Positions 26,536 to 35,585 of a stretch of DNA of 64,000 bases are shown here, piece after piece. The notes under the pieces are model-generated. The model worked only from the letters and a program-made list of their open reading frames with translations, did not search any database and had not been told where the DNA came from. A program made the translations under genes and the position numbers. The DNA is from an uncultured Lachnospiraceae bacterium. Its GTDB lineage: Bacteria; Bacillota; Clostridia; Lachnospirales; Lachnospiraceae. How positions within the stretch are numbered: position 1 is the first letter of the stretch; each line of letters opens with the position of its first letter. The stretch is taken from positions 1-64,000 of the forward strand of contig CAKNHF010000011.1 of NCBI GenBank assembly GCA_930972465.1. Reading direction: 5' to 3'.

Positions 26536-27854
26536 ATCAATTCTCCTATCAAATCATAATCCAATGCTCCGGTAACTTTCACTTTTGCAAAATCACCCGA
26601 TATAAGTTCTTCGTCCGTATTGATAAAGATAAGTCCGTCCACGTTCGGCGCGTCCCTGTAGGTTCTCCCGACAAAAGCATTCTCATCCGCCACTTTTCCT
26701 TCGATCATTACAAGCATTTCCCGCCCGATCATATTTTCGGCATTGTCAAATGCTATCTCCTGCTGAAGTTCCATCAGCTCGGCCTGTCGTTCCTCCTTTA
26801 TCTCTTCATCGATCTGATCCGGCATGGCTGCAGCCGGAGTTCCTTCCTCCGGCGAGTAAGTAAACACGCCGAGACGGTCAAACTCCATCTCATCCACAAA
26901 CTCCGCCAGCTCTTCATGCTGTTCCTGCGTCTCGCCCGGGAATCCTGTTATCAGCGTCGTCCGGAGGCATATATCCGGGATCTCCCTGCGGAGTTTACCT
27001 ACGATATCGATAAGCTCCTGCTTCGAAGTCCGACGGCCCATCCGCTTTAATATAGTGTCGCTTGCATGCTGTATGGGCAGATCAAGGTAATGGCATACTT
27101 TCGGCTCTTCCTTCATGACCTGTATAAGCTCGTCCGTAATCTCCTCGGGATAACAGTAAAGAATCCTGATCCACCGGATTCCTCTTATTCTGCACAGCTC
27201 TCTGATCAGCCTGTGCAGAGATTTCTCTCCGTAGATATCTCTCCCGTAAAGCGTTGTCTCCTGGGCAACAAGTATCAGTTCCTTTACTCCCTGCTCTGCA
27301 AGATATTCCGCCTCTTTTATCAGGCGTTCCATGGGTACGCTTCTGTAATTTCCTCTGATTTTCGGGATAATACAGTAGGTACAGTGCTTGTCACACCCCT
27401 CCGCGATCTTAAGGTAGGCAAAGTGTCCTCCTGTTGTCACAAGTCTCCTTGTATCCGGAAGAGGAAGTGCGTCAATATCCGAGAGCATGACAGAATGCCT
27501 TCCCGCGAGCGCCTCATCCACAGCATCCAGAATCCTGTCATAAGCTGTTGTGCCGAGCACTTCATCCACCTCGGGAATCTCATCCATAATTTCCTGGCGG
27601 TAGCGTTCCGCCAGGCATCCCGTTACGATCAGTGCTTTGACCTTCCCGGTTTTTCTGTACTCTGCCATCTCAAGTATGTTCTGGATGCTTTCCTCTTTCG
27701 CGTCATGAATGAAACAGCATGTGTTAATCACTATGATGTCCGCCTCATTCTCATCATCTGTCATCTCGTATCCCCTTGATGCGAGCAGTCCCAGCATCAC
27801 TTCTGTATCCACCAGGTTTTTGTCACATCCCAGAGAGATAAACAGTATCTTCAT
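26532..27854 (-). CDS. rimO: ribosomal protein S12 methylthiotransferase RimO
   Basis: Radical-SAM enzyme adding a methylthio group to a conserved aspartate of ribosomal protein S12. The N-terminal UPF0004 domain holds three cluster cysteines (Cys10 in FISLGCDKN, Cys near 46 in INTCCF, Cys near 80 in VTGCLAERY). The radical-SAM motif is CDKHCTYC near residue 147, and a C-terminal TRAM domain ends the 440-residue protein. GGAGG 7 nt before the ATG at 27854 fixes the start. NTCCFIHDAKEESI is typical of RimO rather than MiaB. It is in the yicC-gmk-rpoZ-rimO-pgsA-cinA operon. Confidence 0.96.
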   Translation of the reverse strand: MKILFISLGCDKNLVDTEVMLGLLASRGYEMTDDENEADIIVINTCCFIHDAKEESIQNILEMAEYRKTGKVKALIVTGCLAERYRQEIMDEIPEVDEVLGTTAYDRILDAVDEALAGRHSVMLSDIDALPLPDTRRLVTTGGHFAYLKIAEGCDKHCTYCIIPKIRGNYRSVPMERLIKEAEYLAEQGVKELILVAQETTLYGRDIYGEKSLHRLIRELCRIRGIRWIRILYCYPEEITDELIQVMKEEPKVCHYLDLPIQHASDTILKRMGRRTSKQELIDIVGKLRREIPDICLRTTLITGFPGETQEQHEELAEFVDEMEFDRLGVFTYSPEEGTPAAAMPDQIDEEIKEERQAELMELQQEIAFDNAENMIGREMLVMIEGKVADENAFVGRTYRDAPNVDGLIFINTDEELISGDFAKVKVTGALDYDLIGELI

Positions 27855-27932
27855 ATGCAACCTCCAGTCAAATGTTTCTTTGATCAGTAAAAAGGCAGAT
27901 ACCACATGTGCATCTGCCCAGCCTGACTTGTC

Positions 27933-28184
27933 TTATTCCTCTTCTTCTGTTGTATTCTCTGCCAGAATTTTCAACTTTCCTCTGTTCAGTTCATCGATGG
28001 CGATAGAAAGCGGTTTCTCGCCCTCCTTTGTCTCCACCAGGGGAAGTTCCCCGGCGATCAGCTGTCTTGCTCTCTTTGAAGTTGCCATGACGATGGAATA
28101 ACGGCTGTTGACAATCTTGGAATCCCCCTCCTCGACGTCTTTATTAACCACTTTCATCAGATCTGTATAAGATGGGTGCAGCAT
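27933..28184 (-). CDS. rpoZ: DNA-directed RNA polymerase omega subunit
   Basis: Small subunit that helps RNA polymerase assembly. The 83-residue protein starts MLHPSYTDLMKVVN and has the conserved NSRYSIVMATSKRARQLIAGE motif, then PLSIAIDELNRGKLKI and an acidic tail. The ATG at 28184 (AGGAGA upstream) is 2 bp after the gmk stop, the standard gmk-rpoZ arrangement; the frame runs further upstream into gmk but that part is not homologous. Confidence 0.95.
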   Translation of the reverse strand: MLHPSYTDLMKVVNKDVEEGDSKIVNSRYSIVMATSKRARQLIAGELPLVETKEGEKPLSIAIDELNRGKLKILAENTTEEEE

Positions 28185-28186
28185 AC

Positions 28187-28822
28187 TCAATCTTCTCCTT
28201 TCATACTTACAAGCTCTGCCCTTATCTGTTCCATAAATTCCCTGTTTCTGGAAATTCTGTCGTGCTCTCCCTGAATGATCGCATGCATCCGCATAACGCA
28301 CTGTTCGAGGTTGTCATTGATGATCAGGTAATCATACCTGTCCATTCCCTCTGCCTCCTCACAGGCACGTCTCATTCTGGAACGGATCACATCCATTGTC
28401 TCAGTCCCTCTTCCAACAAGCCGTGACCTCAGTTCTTCCGCAGTCGGCGGCGTCACGAACAGAAGCAGGGTGTCCGGAAATGCCTCCCTGACCTTGAGCG
28501 CTCCCTGGATCTCGATCTCAAGTATGACATCCTTTCCTTCCGCGAGCTTTGACTCAACATATTCCCTGGGAGTTCCGTAGTAATTTTCCACATACCTAGC
28601 ATACTCTATCAATTCGCCTTTGGCAATCATTTTTTCAAATTCCTTCCTGGTTTTGAAAAAATATTCTCTGCCTTCCTGCTCTCCGCTTCGCGGGTTTCTT
28701 GTAGTCGCTGAAATGGAAAGCGCATAAGTATCCGGGTATCTCGCGAGCAGTTCTTTCATAAGCGTTCCCTTGCCTGATCCGGAAAAACCGGATACAACAA
28801 TTAAAATTCCTTTTCTTTCCAT
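28187..28822 (-). CDS. gmk: guanylate kinase
   Basis: Phosphorylates GMP to GDP with ATP. The 211-residue protein has the P-loop GFSGSGKGT near residues 10-18, the GMP-binding RNPRSGEQEGREYFF block, and the lid with RLVGRGTETMDVIRSRM. GGGGA is better spaced for the ATG at 28822 than for the in-frame ATG at 28831. Lies 27 bp after yicC. A remA/DUF370 gene, often found between these two in Firmicutes, is absent here. Confidence 0.96.
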   Translation of the reverse strand: MERKGILIVVSGFSGSGKGTLMKELLARYPDTYALSISATTRNPRSGEQEGREYFFKTRKEFEKMIAKGELIEYARYVENYYGTPREYVESKLAEGKDVILEIEIQGALKVREAFPDTLLLFVTPPTAEELRSRLVGRGTETMDVIRSRMRRACEEAEGMDRYDYLIINDNLEQCVMRMHAIIQGEHDRISRNREFMEQIRAELVSMKGED

Positions 28823-28848
28823 ATCTCTCATCCCCTGTCCCGTGAATA

Positions 28849-29727
28849 TTATTCTATGTTCTGTATCTGCTCTCTGATTTTCTCTATCTCAGTCTTCAGG
28901 CTGATTGCATGGTTCGACACTTCCAGGTCATTCGCCTTGGACAGTATCGTATTTGCCTCCCGGTTCATCTCCTGGGCAATGAAATCCAGCTTTCTTCCGA
29001 TGCCTTCCTCTTCTTCAAGGGTGGATCTCATATGACGGATATGGCTTTTCAGTCTTACAACTTCCTCATCCGTACAGATCTTGTCTGCAAACAGGATTAC
29101 CTCCGCCGCAATCCTGCTGTCCTCGATCTGTGTATCCTCCAGAAGTTCACGAACCTTTTCCTCAAGCTTTGTCCTGTACTCCTGTATAATCTGCGGTGAG
29201 CGCTCCTCAATATACCCGATGAGCACTTCCAGATTCGAAAGTTTATCCAGGATATCTTTCTTCAGATTTTCCCCCTCGGCTGTTCTCGTCTCGACGAAAT
29301 GAGAAAATGCTCCTTCCAGAGCTTCCTTAAGGCCGTTCCACAGTTCCTCTTCATCCTCTGTCTGCTCTTCCATGGTAAACACTTCGGGATAACGGGAGAG
29401 GGTGGACACCCTTATATCATCCTCGAGCCCGAACTCCTCCGCCATCTGGCGCAGATATTTCAGATACTCAGCGGCAATCGACGAATTATACTTCACGGCC
29501 ATCTGATTCTGTGTGGAATCCTCGTATGTGATAAAAATATCCACCTTTCCCCTCGTAACGTAAGACTTCAGAAGGGTCCGGATCGCAGTCTCAAAGAAAT
29601 TCAGTTTCTTCGGCATCCGGATATTGATATCAAGATAGCGGTGATTAACACCTTTGAGCTCTACCGTGAATTTTCTTGCCTCTCTCTGGACCTCACATCT
29701 GCCAAAACCGGTCATGCTTTTTATCAT
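28849..29727 (-). CDS. yicC: YicC family endoribonuclease
   Basis: A 292-residue YicC protein. It begins MIKSMTGFGRCEVQ, the family hallmark, includes VELKGVNHRYLDINIRMP, and ends with the DUF1732 block (ADKICTDEEVVRLKSHI, GRKLDFIAQEMNREANTI, EIEKIREQIQNIE). YicC of E. coli is described as an endoribonuclease involved in small-RNA turnover; the role in Clostridia is less clear. First gene of a six-gene operon with a near-consensus promoter 60-90 bp upstream. Confidence 0.94.
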   Translation of the reverse strand: MIKSMTGFGRCEVQREARKFTVELKGVNHRYLDINIRMPKKLNFFETAIRTLLKSYVTRGKVDIFITYEDSTQNQMAVKYNSSIAAEYLKYLRQMAEEFGLEDDIRVSTLSRYPEVFTMEEQTEDEEELWNGLKEALEGAFSHFVETRTAEGENLKKDILDKLSNLEVLIGYIEERSPQIIQEYRTKLEEKVRELLEDTQIEDSRIAAEVILFADKICTDEEVVRLKSHIRHMRSTLEEEEGIGRKLDFIAQEMNREANTILSKANDLEVSNHAISLKTEIEKIREQIQNIE

Positions 29728-29788
29728 ATTGTTTCATCCTCTGTTATGTATATTGCAGTTCAGGCAATAACGCCAGACTGTAAAGTTC

Positions 29789-29818
29789 ATTATACCTCTT
29801 TCTGCTACAGAGGGTCAA
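29789..29818 (-). promoter_or_regulatory. promoter of the yicC-gmk-rpoZ-rimO-pgsA-cinA operon
   Basis: TTGACC (29813-29818), 18-bp spacer, TATAAT (29789-29794) on the minus strand, close to the vegetative consensus. Confidence 0.75.
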
Positions 29819-29860
29819 CCATTTTGTGAAACAGGTCTTTTTCCGTGACCTGAATCATGC

Positions 29861-29917
29861 TATAATATTCACGCCGTATTTTGAACCGGCAGAATCTCCG
29901 GGGCTCTGCGCCCCGGA
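29861..29917 (+). promoter_or_regulatory. rqcH promoter (-10) and leader hairpin
   Basis: TATAAT at 29861-29866 with a weak -35 (TTTTTC, 17 bp upstream). In the leader CCGGGG and CCCCGG form a short GC-rich hairpin at about 29898-29916, before the ribosome-binding site. Confidence 0.5.
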
Positions 29918-29941
29918 TAATTATAGAAATGAGGAATTGAA

Positions 29942-31675
29942 ATGGCATTTGACGGAATTGTCGTGGCAGATCTTGTTCACGAATTAAATGAAGAACTCAA
30001 AGACGGAAGAATCGCCAAGATCGCCCAGCCGGAAACTGACGAGCTTCTTCTCACGATAAAGACACCCTCGGGACAGAAAAGGCTCTCCATCTCAGCAGAT
30101 GCTTCCCTGCCCCTGATCTATCTCACAGGGACAAATAAGCCGAGCCCTATCACAGCTCCAAACTTCTGCATGCTCTTAAGGAAGCACATTGGAGGCGGAC
30201 GTATTGTGAATATCTGGCAGCCGAAGCTTGAGAGAATCATCCACTTTACCATCGAGCATCTGGATGAACTGGGCGATCTCTGCCGTAAAGATCTGATCGT
30301 TGAGATTATGGGAAAGCACAGCAATATCATCTTCTGTACGGAAGACGGAAAAATCATAGACAGCATCAAGCATGTGCCCGCGCAGATGAGTTCTGTCCGC
30401 GAGGTCCTGCCCGGACGGGAATATTTCATCCCTGACACCATGCATAAGGCGGATCCGCTGACTGTATCCCCGGAGGATTTTTCTGATATTCTGACCGGAA
30501 AACCTGCTGCCCTTGCGAAGGCGCTCTATACAAGTTTTACCGGGATCAGCCCCGTGACCGCGGAAGAGATCTGTTTTCTTTCAGGCCTTGATTCTTCCCT
30601 TCCCGCGAAAGAATATTCCGCAGATATCCTGTTCCATCTTTATACCCAGTTTAACATCTATCTTTCTGCGGTAAAGGAACAGCGTTTTTCCCCCGCCATA
30701 TACTTTGACGGGGATGAGCCGAAAGAGTTTTCTTCTCTGCCTCTGACTCATTTTTCGAAATATACAAAGAAAGAATACCGCTCTGTCTCAGAAGTGCTTG
30801 AAACCTTCTATTCTACCCGAAGCCGGATCACACGCATCCGCCAGAAGTCTGCGGATTTAAGGCATATTGTACAGACAGCCCTGGAGCGGAACCGCAAAAA
30901 GTATGATCTTCAGCTCCGTCAGCTCAAGGATACGGAAAACCGGGATAAATTCAAGGTCTACGGGGAATTGATCAACACCTACGGCTACAATCTGGAGGAC
31001 GGCGCAAAAAAGCTTGAGGCGCTCAATTATTACACCAACGAGATGGTCTCCATTCCTCTGGATCCCACAAAGTCTCCCCGCGAGAATGCGCAGCGCTATT
31101 TCAGCAGATATAACAAACAGAAACGGACTTTTGAAGCCCTCTCCGAACTTTCTCAGGAGACAAAAGATGACATTGTCTATCTCGAATCCGTACAGACCGC
31201 TCTGGATATCGCCCGTACAGAGGATGACCTTGCCGGCATAAAAGAAGAGCTGGTAAATGCCGGTTACATTAAAAGAAAACTCACCCGTAAAAAGGCAAAA
31301 ATCAAAAACACGCCGCTCCACTACATTTCCAGCGACGGATATCATATGTATGTGGGAAAAAATAATCTTCAGAACGACGAGCTGACCTTTAATTTTGCCG
31401 TAGGGAACGACTGGTGGTTCCACGCGAAACAGGCTCCGGGATCACATGTCATTGTAAAAACGAACGGCGACGAGCTTCCGGATTCTACTTTCGAAGAAGC
31501 CGGCCGTCTCGCCGCCTATTATTCAAGCATGAGAGGAGGAGAAAAGGTCGAGATTGACTATGTGGAAAAGAAACATGTCAAAAAACCGAAGGGAGCCAGA
31601 CCCGGATTTGTCGTATATTATACGAATTACTCCCTGGTAATCGACAGTGATATCTCCGGGATACAGGAAGTGTAG
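29942..31675 (+). CDS. rqcH: ribosome quality control protein RqcH (NFACT / Rqc2 family)
   Basis: Binds stalled 50S subunits with peptidyl-tRNA and recruits tRNA-Ala to add alanine tails that mark the peptide for degradation. The 577-residue protein has the NFACT-N domain (MAFDGIVVADLVHELNEEL; LIVEIMGKHSNIIF near 119-132), a helical coiled-coil middle, and the C-terminal NFACT-R domain beginning HYISSDGYHMYVGKNNLQND with NDWWFHAKQAPGSHVIV. Older annotations call it fibronectin-binding protein. ATGAGGAATTGAA-ATG gives the start. Monocistronic, divergent from yicC and convergent with a lipoprotein gene whose stop is only 11 bp away. Confidence 0.95.
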   Translation: MAFDGIVVADLVHELNEELKDGRIAKIAQPETDELLLTIKTPSGQKRLSISADASLPLIYLTGTNKPSPITAPNFCMLLRKHIGGGRIVNIWQPKLERIIHFTIEHLDELGDLCRKDLIVEIMGKHSNIIFCTEDGKIIDSIKHVPAQMSSVREVLPGREYFIPDTMHKADPLTVSPEDFSDILTGKPAALAKALYTSFTGISPVTAEEICFLSGLDSSLPAKEYSADILFHLYTQFNIYLSAVKEQRFSPAIYFDGDEPKEFSSLPLTHFSKYTKKEYRSVSEVLETFYSTRSRITRIRQKSADLRHIVQTALERNRKKYDLQLRQLKDTENRDKFKVYGELINTYGYNLEDGAKKLEALNYYTNEMVSIPLDPTKSPRENAQRYFSRYNKQKRTFEALSELSQETKDDIVYLESVQTALDIARTEDDLAGIKEELVNAGYIKRKLTRKKAKIKNTPLHYISSDGYHMYVGKNNLQNDELTFNFAVGNDWWFHAKQAPGSHVIVKTNGDELPDSTFEEAGRLAAYYSSMRGGEKVEIDYVEKKHVKKPKGARPGFVVYYTNYSLVIDSDISGIQEV

Positions 31676-31686
31676 GCGGGACAGAT

Positions 31687-32502
31687 TCAGCAGGCGTCTC
31701 TTACTTCCTGCGGAACCGTAATCTTTTCTGTCTGATCATAATCTGTAAATACAAGTTCTATGGAATAGAGATTTACCTTTGTCGTCTCCCCGTAGGAATC
31801 ATAAAGTTCATTGAGTACTCCGCTCATATCAACGATAATCCTTGCGGGGAGCATTTCATCTATATAAATATCAAAGATGACCGGAACTTCCAGTTCCTTT
31901 ACCGCCTCCTCGCTCGGAAGGTCAACCAGGCCGAAGGCATTGATCATATCCCTGCCAAGCAGTCCCATAAGATCCTCCCCTTTTACATCGCCGTACATCT
32001 GATAGCAGTCTTTTCCCTCTACGGTGACAGGCTCATCTGCGAGGCGGAATTCTTCCAGCACTTCCCCTTCCTGTGCGAAAATATTTCCGTCCATACCGAT
32101 ATGGTTTTCTGAATCAGGTTCTGTAACATCCCTTTCCCATTCACCGTCCAGACTGCTGTAGGTCACATATTCGCCATCCTCCATAACCTGATAGATCTCC
32201 ATCTCGCCTGATACTTCAGCGTCCTCAATATTAACTTCAGCCGTTCCCTTTGCATGTCCTGCCGGCGGATCTGTCGTGTTCTCCATCTCCATTTCCATAT
32301 TTACCTCACGGAGATCCAGAATATCTTCAAGCTGGATCGCAAGCTCTACCCGGTTGGAGGAAGAGGTAACTTCCTGCATCCTTCCGGACGCCTCGCTGAA
32401 GATTTTTTCCGGTGTGACTCTTTGACTGCAGCCGGACAGAAAAGACGGAAGGGCCGCAGAAAGAACCAGTATCGGGATCATCCTTCTTCTGTAACACTTC
32501 AT
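31687..32502 (-). CDS. putative lipoprotein, DUF6612-like
   Basis: A 271-residue secreted lipoprotein. The N-terminus MKCYRRRMIPILVLSAALPSFLSGC has a basic start, a hydrophobic core and a lipobox with Cys25, so it should be anchored on the outer face of the membrane. The rest is acidic and beta-rich (EMEIYQVMEDGEYVTYSSLDGEWERD, GKDCYQMYGDVKGEDL, FDIYIDEMLPARIIVDMSG), resembling DUF6612/LppX-LprG-like lipoproteins that carry hydrophobic ligands. AGGAG 7 nt upstream; the ATG lies directly after the stop of the DUF815 ATPase gene, so the two are coupled. Family call is tentative; ligand unknown. Confidence 0.75.
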   Translation of the reverse strand: MKCYRRRMIPILVLSAALPSFLSGCSQRVTPEKIFSEASGRMQEVTSSSNRVELAIQLEDILDLREVNMEMEMENTTDPPAGHAKGTAEVNIEDAEVSGEMEIYQVMEDGEYVTYSSLDGEWERDVTEPDSENHIGMDGNIFAQEGEVLEEFRLADEPVTVEGKDCYQMYGDVKGEDLMGLLGRDMINAFGLVDLPSEEAVKELEVPVIFDIYIDEMLPARIIVDMSGVLNELYDSYGETTKVNLYSIELVFTDYDQTEKITVPQEVRDAC

Positions 32503-32504
32503 AT

Positions 32505-33797
32505 TCACTCCTGCCCTGCCAGATAATCGATAAACTGCTGTGCCGTACGTCCCGAAAGTCCTCCATGAGAAAGCTCCCATTTATTTGCCTCAAGAAGAAG
32601 CTTTTCTTCCGGCATGTGTATGTCATTTTTCTCTGCAAGAACGCGTACAATCTCCTGAAACTCCTTCTTGTTCGGTGAGCCGAAATAAATCGTAACTCCG
32701 AATCTTGCCACCAGGGACAGTTTTTCCTGAACTGTATCATTCGTATGGAGCTCCTCATCCCGGTCAGCTTTGTCCTTAAAAGTCTCCCGGATCAGATGCC
32801 GCCGGTTGGATGTGGCGTAAATCAGAACATTCCCGGGCTTTTTCTCCAGCCCTCCCTCTATGACCGCCTTAAGATATTTATACTCGATCTCAAATTCTTC
32901 AAATGAAAGATCATCCATATAGATGATAAACTTGTAATTTCTGTTCTTGATCTGTGCAATCACATCATTCAGGTCTTTGAACTGATGCTTGTACACTTCT
33001 ATCATCCTGAGCCCCTGATCATAATACTGGTTAAGGATTGCCTTTATAGAAGAAGATTTTCCGGTGCCCGCATCTCCAAAAAGGAGACAGTTGTTCGCCT
33101 TTTTTCCTTCAACAAAAGCCTTTGTATTATCGATCAGTTTTTTCTTTGCAATCTCATATCCGACAAGATCGTCCAGATGAACATGAGCGATATTGGTGAT
33201 CGGCACGATCTGCACGTCTCCGTGCTCCGGGTGCTCTACCCGGAATGCTTTATGAAGTCCCAGTTTTCCCACGCCGAATTCTTTATAGAACTGTGTGATC
33301 TTACTCTTGAATTCATCCACATCCGCTGACTCTCCGAGACTGCGGCTCAGATCACAGATCCGGTCACGGATGCGGCGGTTGAACACTTTTCCTCCTCCGG
33401 TTACATTTTTATAATTCATAAGGATCTGTAGACATTCTGCATCCAGGTCTCTCTCGAGCTTTGAAAAATCATAGTCGAACATTTCCTTGAAAATCGCAAA
33501 ATCGTGAAGCGCTATCTGGTTGATGCTTCCGTCCACCTCTCCTACGATCTCGCATGATGTACTGTAGGCGTTCTCATCACTTGCAAGAAGAAACGTCAGA
33601 TATGTATGCCACAGATTTCCTTCAAAGCCATGGCTGACAGACAGTTCCAGAAGTGAATTGACACACTCGAAAAGCAGGCCGCGGAGATCTTCTTTATTAT
33701 AATATTCACTTTCTGAATTCTCGATCAGAAAGGTCATGTCTTTCAGGATCTCCCCGTAATCCATATTTTTATACAGCATCAGTTCATTTGTACGCAT
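32505..33797 (-). CDS. DUF815 AAA-type ATPase
   Basis: A 430-residue ATP-binding protein of the DUF815 family. An N-terminal helical region of about 200 residues precedes an AAA+ core: Walker A LLFGDAGTGKSSS near 235-247, Walker B FIIYMDDLSFEEFE near 290-303, sensor-1 LIYATSNRRHL near 325, and a C-terminal lid with LSHGGLSGRTAQQFIDYL. No membrane or DNA-binding segment is seen. The family is broadly conserved but without an assigned role. It is sandwiched between pheA and a lipoprotein gene whose start abuts its stop. Confidence 0.9.
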   Translation of the reverse strand: MRTNELMLYKNMDYGEILKDMTFLIENSESEYYNKEDLRGLLFECVNSLLELSVSHGFEGNLWHTYLTFLLASDENAYSTSCEIVGEVDGSINQIALHDFAIFKEMFDYDFSKLERDLDAECLQILMNYKNVTGGGKVFNRRIRDRICDLSRSLGESADVDEFKSKITQFYKEFGVGKLGLHKAFRVEHPEHGDVQIVPITNIAHVHLDDLVGYEIAKKKLIDNTKAFVEGKKANNCLLFGDAGTGKSSSIKAILNQYYDQGLRMIEVYKHQFKDLNDVIAQIKNRNYKFIIYMDDLSFEEFEIEYKYLKAVIEGGLEKKPGNVLIYATSNRRHLIRETFKDKADRDEELHTNDTVQEKLSLVARFGVTIYFGSPNKKEFQEIVRVLAEKNDIHMPEEKLLLEANKWELSHGGLSGRTAQQFIDYLAGQE

Positions 33798-33819
33798 TGC
33801 TTATCCTCTTTTCCATAAT

Positions 33820-34950
33820 CTAATAATTCCCGAGAATCTTCAGATTTCTCGCCTCTTCACGCAGCCCCCGTATTGCATTCTTTACCGCGGGCTCTTCAAG
33901 ATTTCCCTCAAAATCTACAAAGAAGCAGTATTCCCAGTTCTTTCCTTCTACCGGTCGTGACTCGATCTTTGTCATATTCAGATCATTGTATATAAAGTGA
34001 GACAGAATCCCGTAAAGAGAACCGCTGGTATGCGGCACTTCGAACCGGATACTGATCTTCGAGGCATTTTTCAGGAAAATCTTCTGGTTTGTGACAACAA
34101 TAAACCTTGTAGAATTATCCGGTTCATCGTTTATCTTGTCCACCAGCACAGAGAGACCGTGAACTTTTGCCGCATAGGCGCTGCACACCGCCGCCTGAGT
34201 CATATCCTGATCCTCCAGCACTTTTTTCGCCGCGATCGCTGTGTTCACCACGCTGATCTTCTGCCAGTTGGAGTGGTCATCCAGAAACCGGCTTGTCTGC
34301 ATCAGGGCTTCTGTCTTGGAATACACGGTTCTGATATCGCTGAGCGATGCTCCCGGAAGTCCTGCCAGTGTATGTACAATAGGCAGGATCGTCTCTGCCA
34401 CGATAAAATTCTCAAACTCGTCGAGGAGATCATACATTTCATTGACCGGTCCCGCAGTGGAATTCTCGATCGGGAGCACCGCGTAATCCGCCGATCCCTC
34501 CTCGATCGCCTCCATGGCCTCCCGGAATGTTCTGACATGAAAACTGTTTACATCCTTCCCGAAATACTGTTCCATGGCGGCCTGGCTGTAAGCCCCTTCC
34601 GTTCCCTGGAAGACAACCCTTGCATTCTCCGCATCAAAAGAGTCTACCCGTATAAAAGGAAGTCTTCCGAGAGCTCCCGCCTCTACAAGCTGCCGGTACT
34701 GCAGCTTGCGGCTCATGGACATGAGCTGTTCATAAACTTCCTGAATTCCTTTCTTGTTAAATTCACCGGTGACTTTCGAAGCCACATCAGCCAGCTTTGC
34801 TTTTTCCCTCTGGCTGTCATATACTTTTCTTCCCGCTCGTACTTTATATTCTCCAACCTGTTCACAGACATCCATTCTTCTCTGGTACAGGCCGGCTATC
34901 TGATCATCGATCTCATCCAGCTGAGCTCTCAGTTCTTCAAGTGTTGCCAT
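33820..34950 (-). CDS. pheA: bifunctional chorismate mutase / prephenate dehydratase
   Basis: Converts chorismate to prephenate and then to phenylpyruvate, the phenylalanine branch. The 376-residue protein starts MATLEELRAQLDEIDDQI, a type II AroQ chorismate mutase domain (about 1-85). It continues with the prephenate dehydratase domain (VFQGTEGAYSQAAMEQYF, LPIENSTAGPVNEMYDLL, and the catalytic NSTRFIVV) and ends with an ACT domain (GSLYGILSHF, ESRPVEGKNWEY) for phenylalanine feedback. The ATG at 34950 has AGGAG 9 nt upstream. The upstream leader (34951-35110) is unusually GC-rich and structured. Followed 22 bp later by the DUF815 gene. Confidence 0.95.
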   Translation of the reverse strand: MATLEELRAQLDEIDDQIAGLYQRRMDVCEQVGEYKVRAGRKVYDSQREKAKLADVASKVTGEFNKKGIQEVYEQLMSMSRKLQYRQLVEAGALGRLPFIRVDSFDAENARVVFQGTEGAYSQAAMEQYFGKDVNSFHVRTFREAMEAIEEGSADYAVLPIENSTAGPVNEMYDLLDEFENFIVAETILPIVHTLAGLPGASLSDIRTVYSKTEALMQTSRFLDDHSNWQKISVVNTAIAAKKVLEDQDMTQAAVCSAYAAKVHGLSVLVDKINDEPDNSTRFIVVTNQKIFLKNASKISIRFEVPHTSGSLYGILSHFIYNDLNMTKIESRPVEGKNWEYCFFVDFEGNLEEPAVKNAIRGLREEARNLKILGNY

Positions 34951-34954
34951 CTTT

Positions 34955-35108
34955 ACTTTCTCCTTTCGTCCGCTCCTCGCGCCGGCAGCTCGATTTCGCT
35001 TCGCTTCATCTCGCTGTTGTTGCACTCTCATAGGTCCGGCTGTAACACTTCCCGACTGCCCGCAGTCGTCGGTCTTTCCGCCGTCCCTGCGCTCGTCGCT
35101 ATGTCACA
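34955..35108 (-). promoter_or_regulatory. GC-rich structured leader of pheA
   Basis: A -10-like TATACT near 35108 is followed by about 150 bp that are visibly richer in GC than neighbouring gaps. They include a 7-bp inverted repeat CGACTGC/GCAGTCG and a repetitive GCGAGA, GCGAAG, GCGAAA stretch. No T-box motif and no Phe-rich leader peptide are visible. It is either a leader RNA or an inserted intergenic element. Confidence 0.35.
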
Positions 35109-35159
35109 GTATAATATATTTCGTGTATAAAATCTACTCCTGTTATACATACTTTCTTT

Positions 35160-35540
35160 ATGATGAGAAAGAAGTTTATTGCATGCGGCGTCCTTGGATG
35201 GTGCATGGAAATCGTATTTACAGGGCTCGGTTCCCTTAGGAAAAATGAACACCGTCTGACGGCCCGCACCTCGATCTGGATGTTTCCGATCTATGGCATG
35301 GCCTGTTTTCTCACGCCCCTCTGCCGCCTGCTGCAGAAACGGAATTTTCTGGTCAGAGGATTCGCATATACCTGCTGTATCTTTGCCGGAGAATTTCTCT
35401 CTGGAAGCTTCCTGAAACGGCACGGCGCCTGCCCCTGGGATTACAGCCGGGCAAAATATAATATCAGAGGGGTGATACGCCTTGACTATGCACCGCTCTG
35501 GTTCGGAGCCGGCCTTCTGTTTGAAAAAATCATCCGGTAG
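35160..35540 (+). CDS. small membrane protein of the CmpB-type 'putative ABC transporter permease' family
   Basis: A 126-residue integral membrane protein with three or four hydrophobic segments. FIACGVLGWCMEIVFTG, the SIWMFPIYGMACF stretch, FAGEFLSG and the terminal CPWDYS and DYAPLWFGAGLLFEK match the PF06541 pattern (Gly-Trp-x-x-Glu near the start and Trp-Asp-Tyr-Ser near the end). The family is labelled permease in databases but lacks ABC-permease features, so the role is unknown. No good Shine-Dalgarno site is visible before the ATG; the second Met may be the true start. Divergent from pheA. Confidence 0.7.
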   Translation: MMRKKFIACGVLGWCMEIVFTGLGSLRKNEHRLTARTSIWMFPIYGMACFLTPLCRLLQKRNFLVRGFAYTCCIFAGEFLSGSFLKRHGACPWDYSRAKYNIRGVIRLDYAPLWFGAGLLFEKIIR

Positions 35541-35543
35541 CAG

Positions 35544-35572
35544 TTGAAAAATAATATGATTTAGTATATGAT
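35544..35572 (+). promoter_or_regulatory. promoter of the nitroreductase-pyrBI region
   Basis: TTGAAA (35544-35549), 17-bp spacer, TATGAT (35567-35572). It starts just after the stop codon of the small membrane protein gene. Confidence 0.6.
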
Positions 35573-35585
35573 TAGATGGAGTCAG

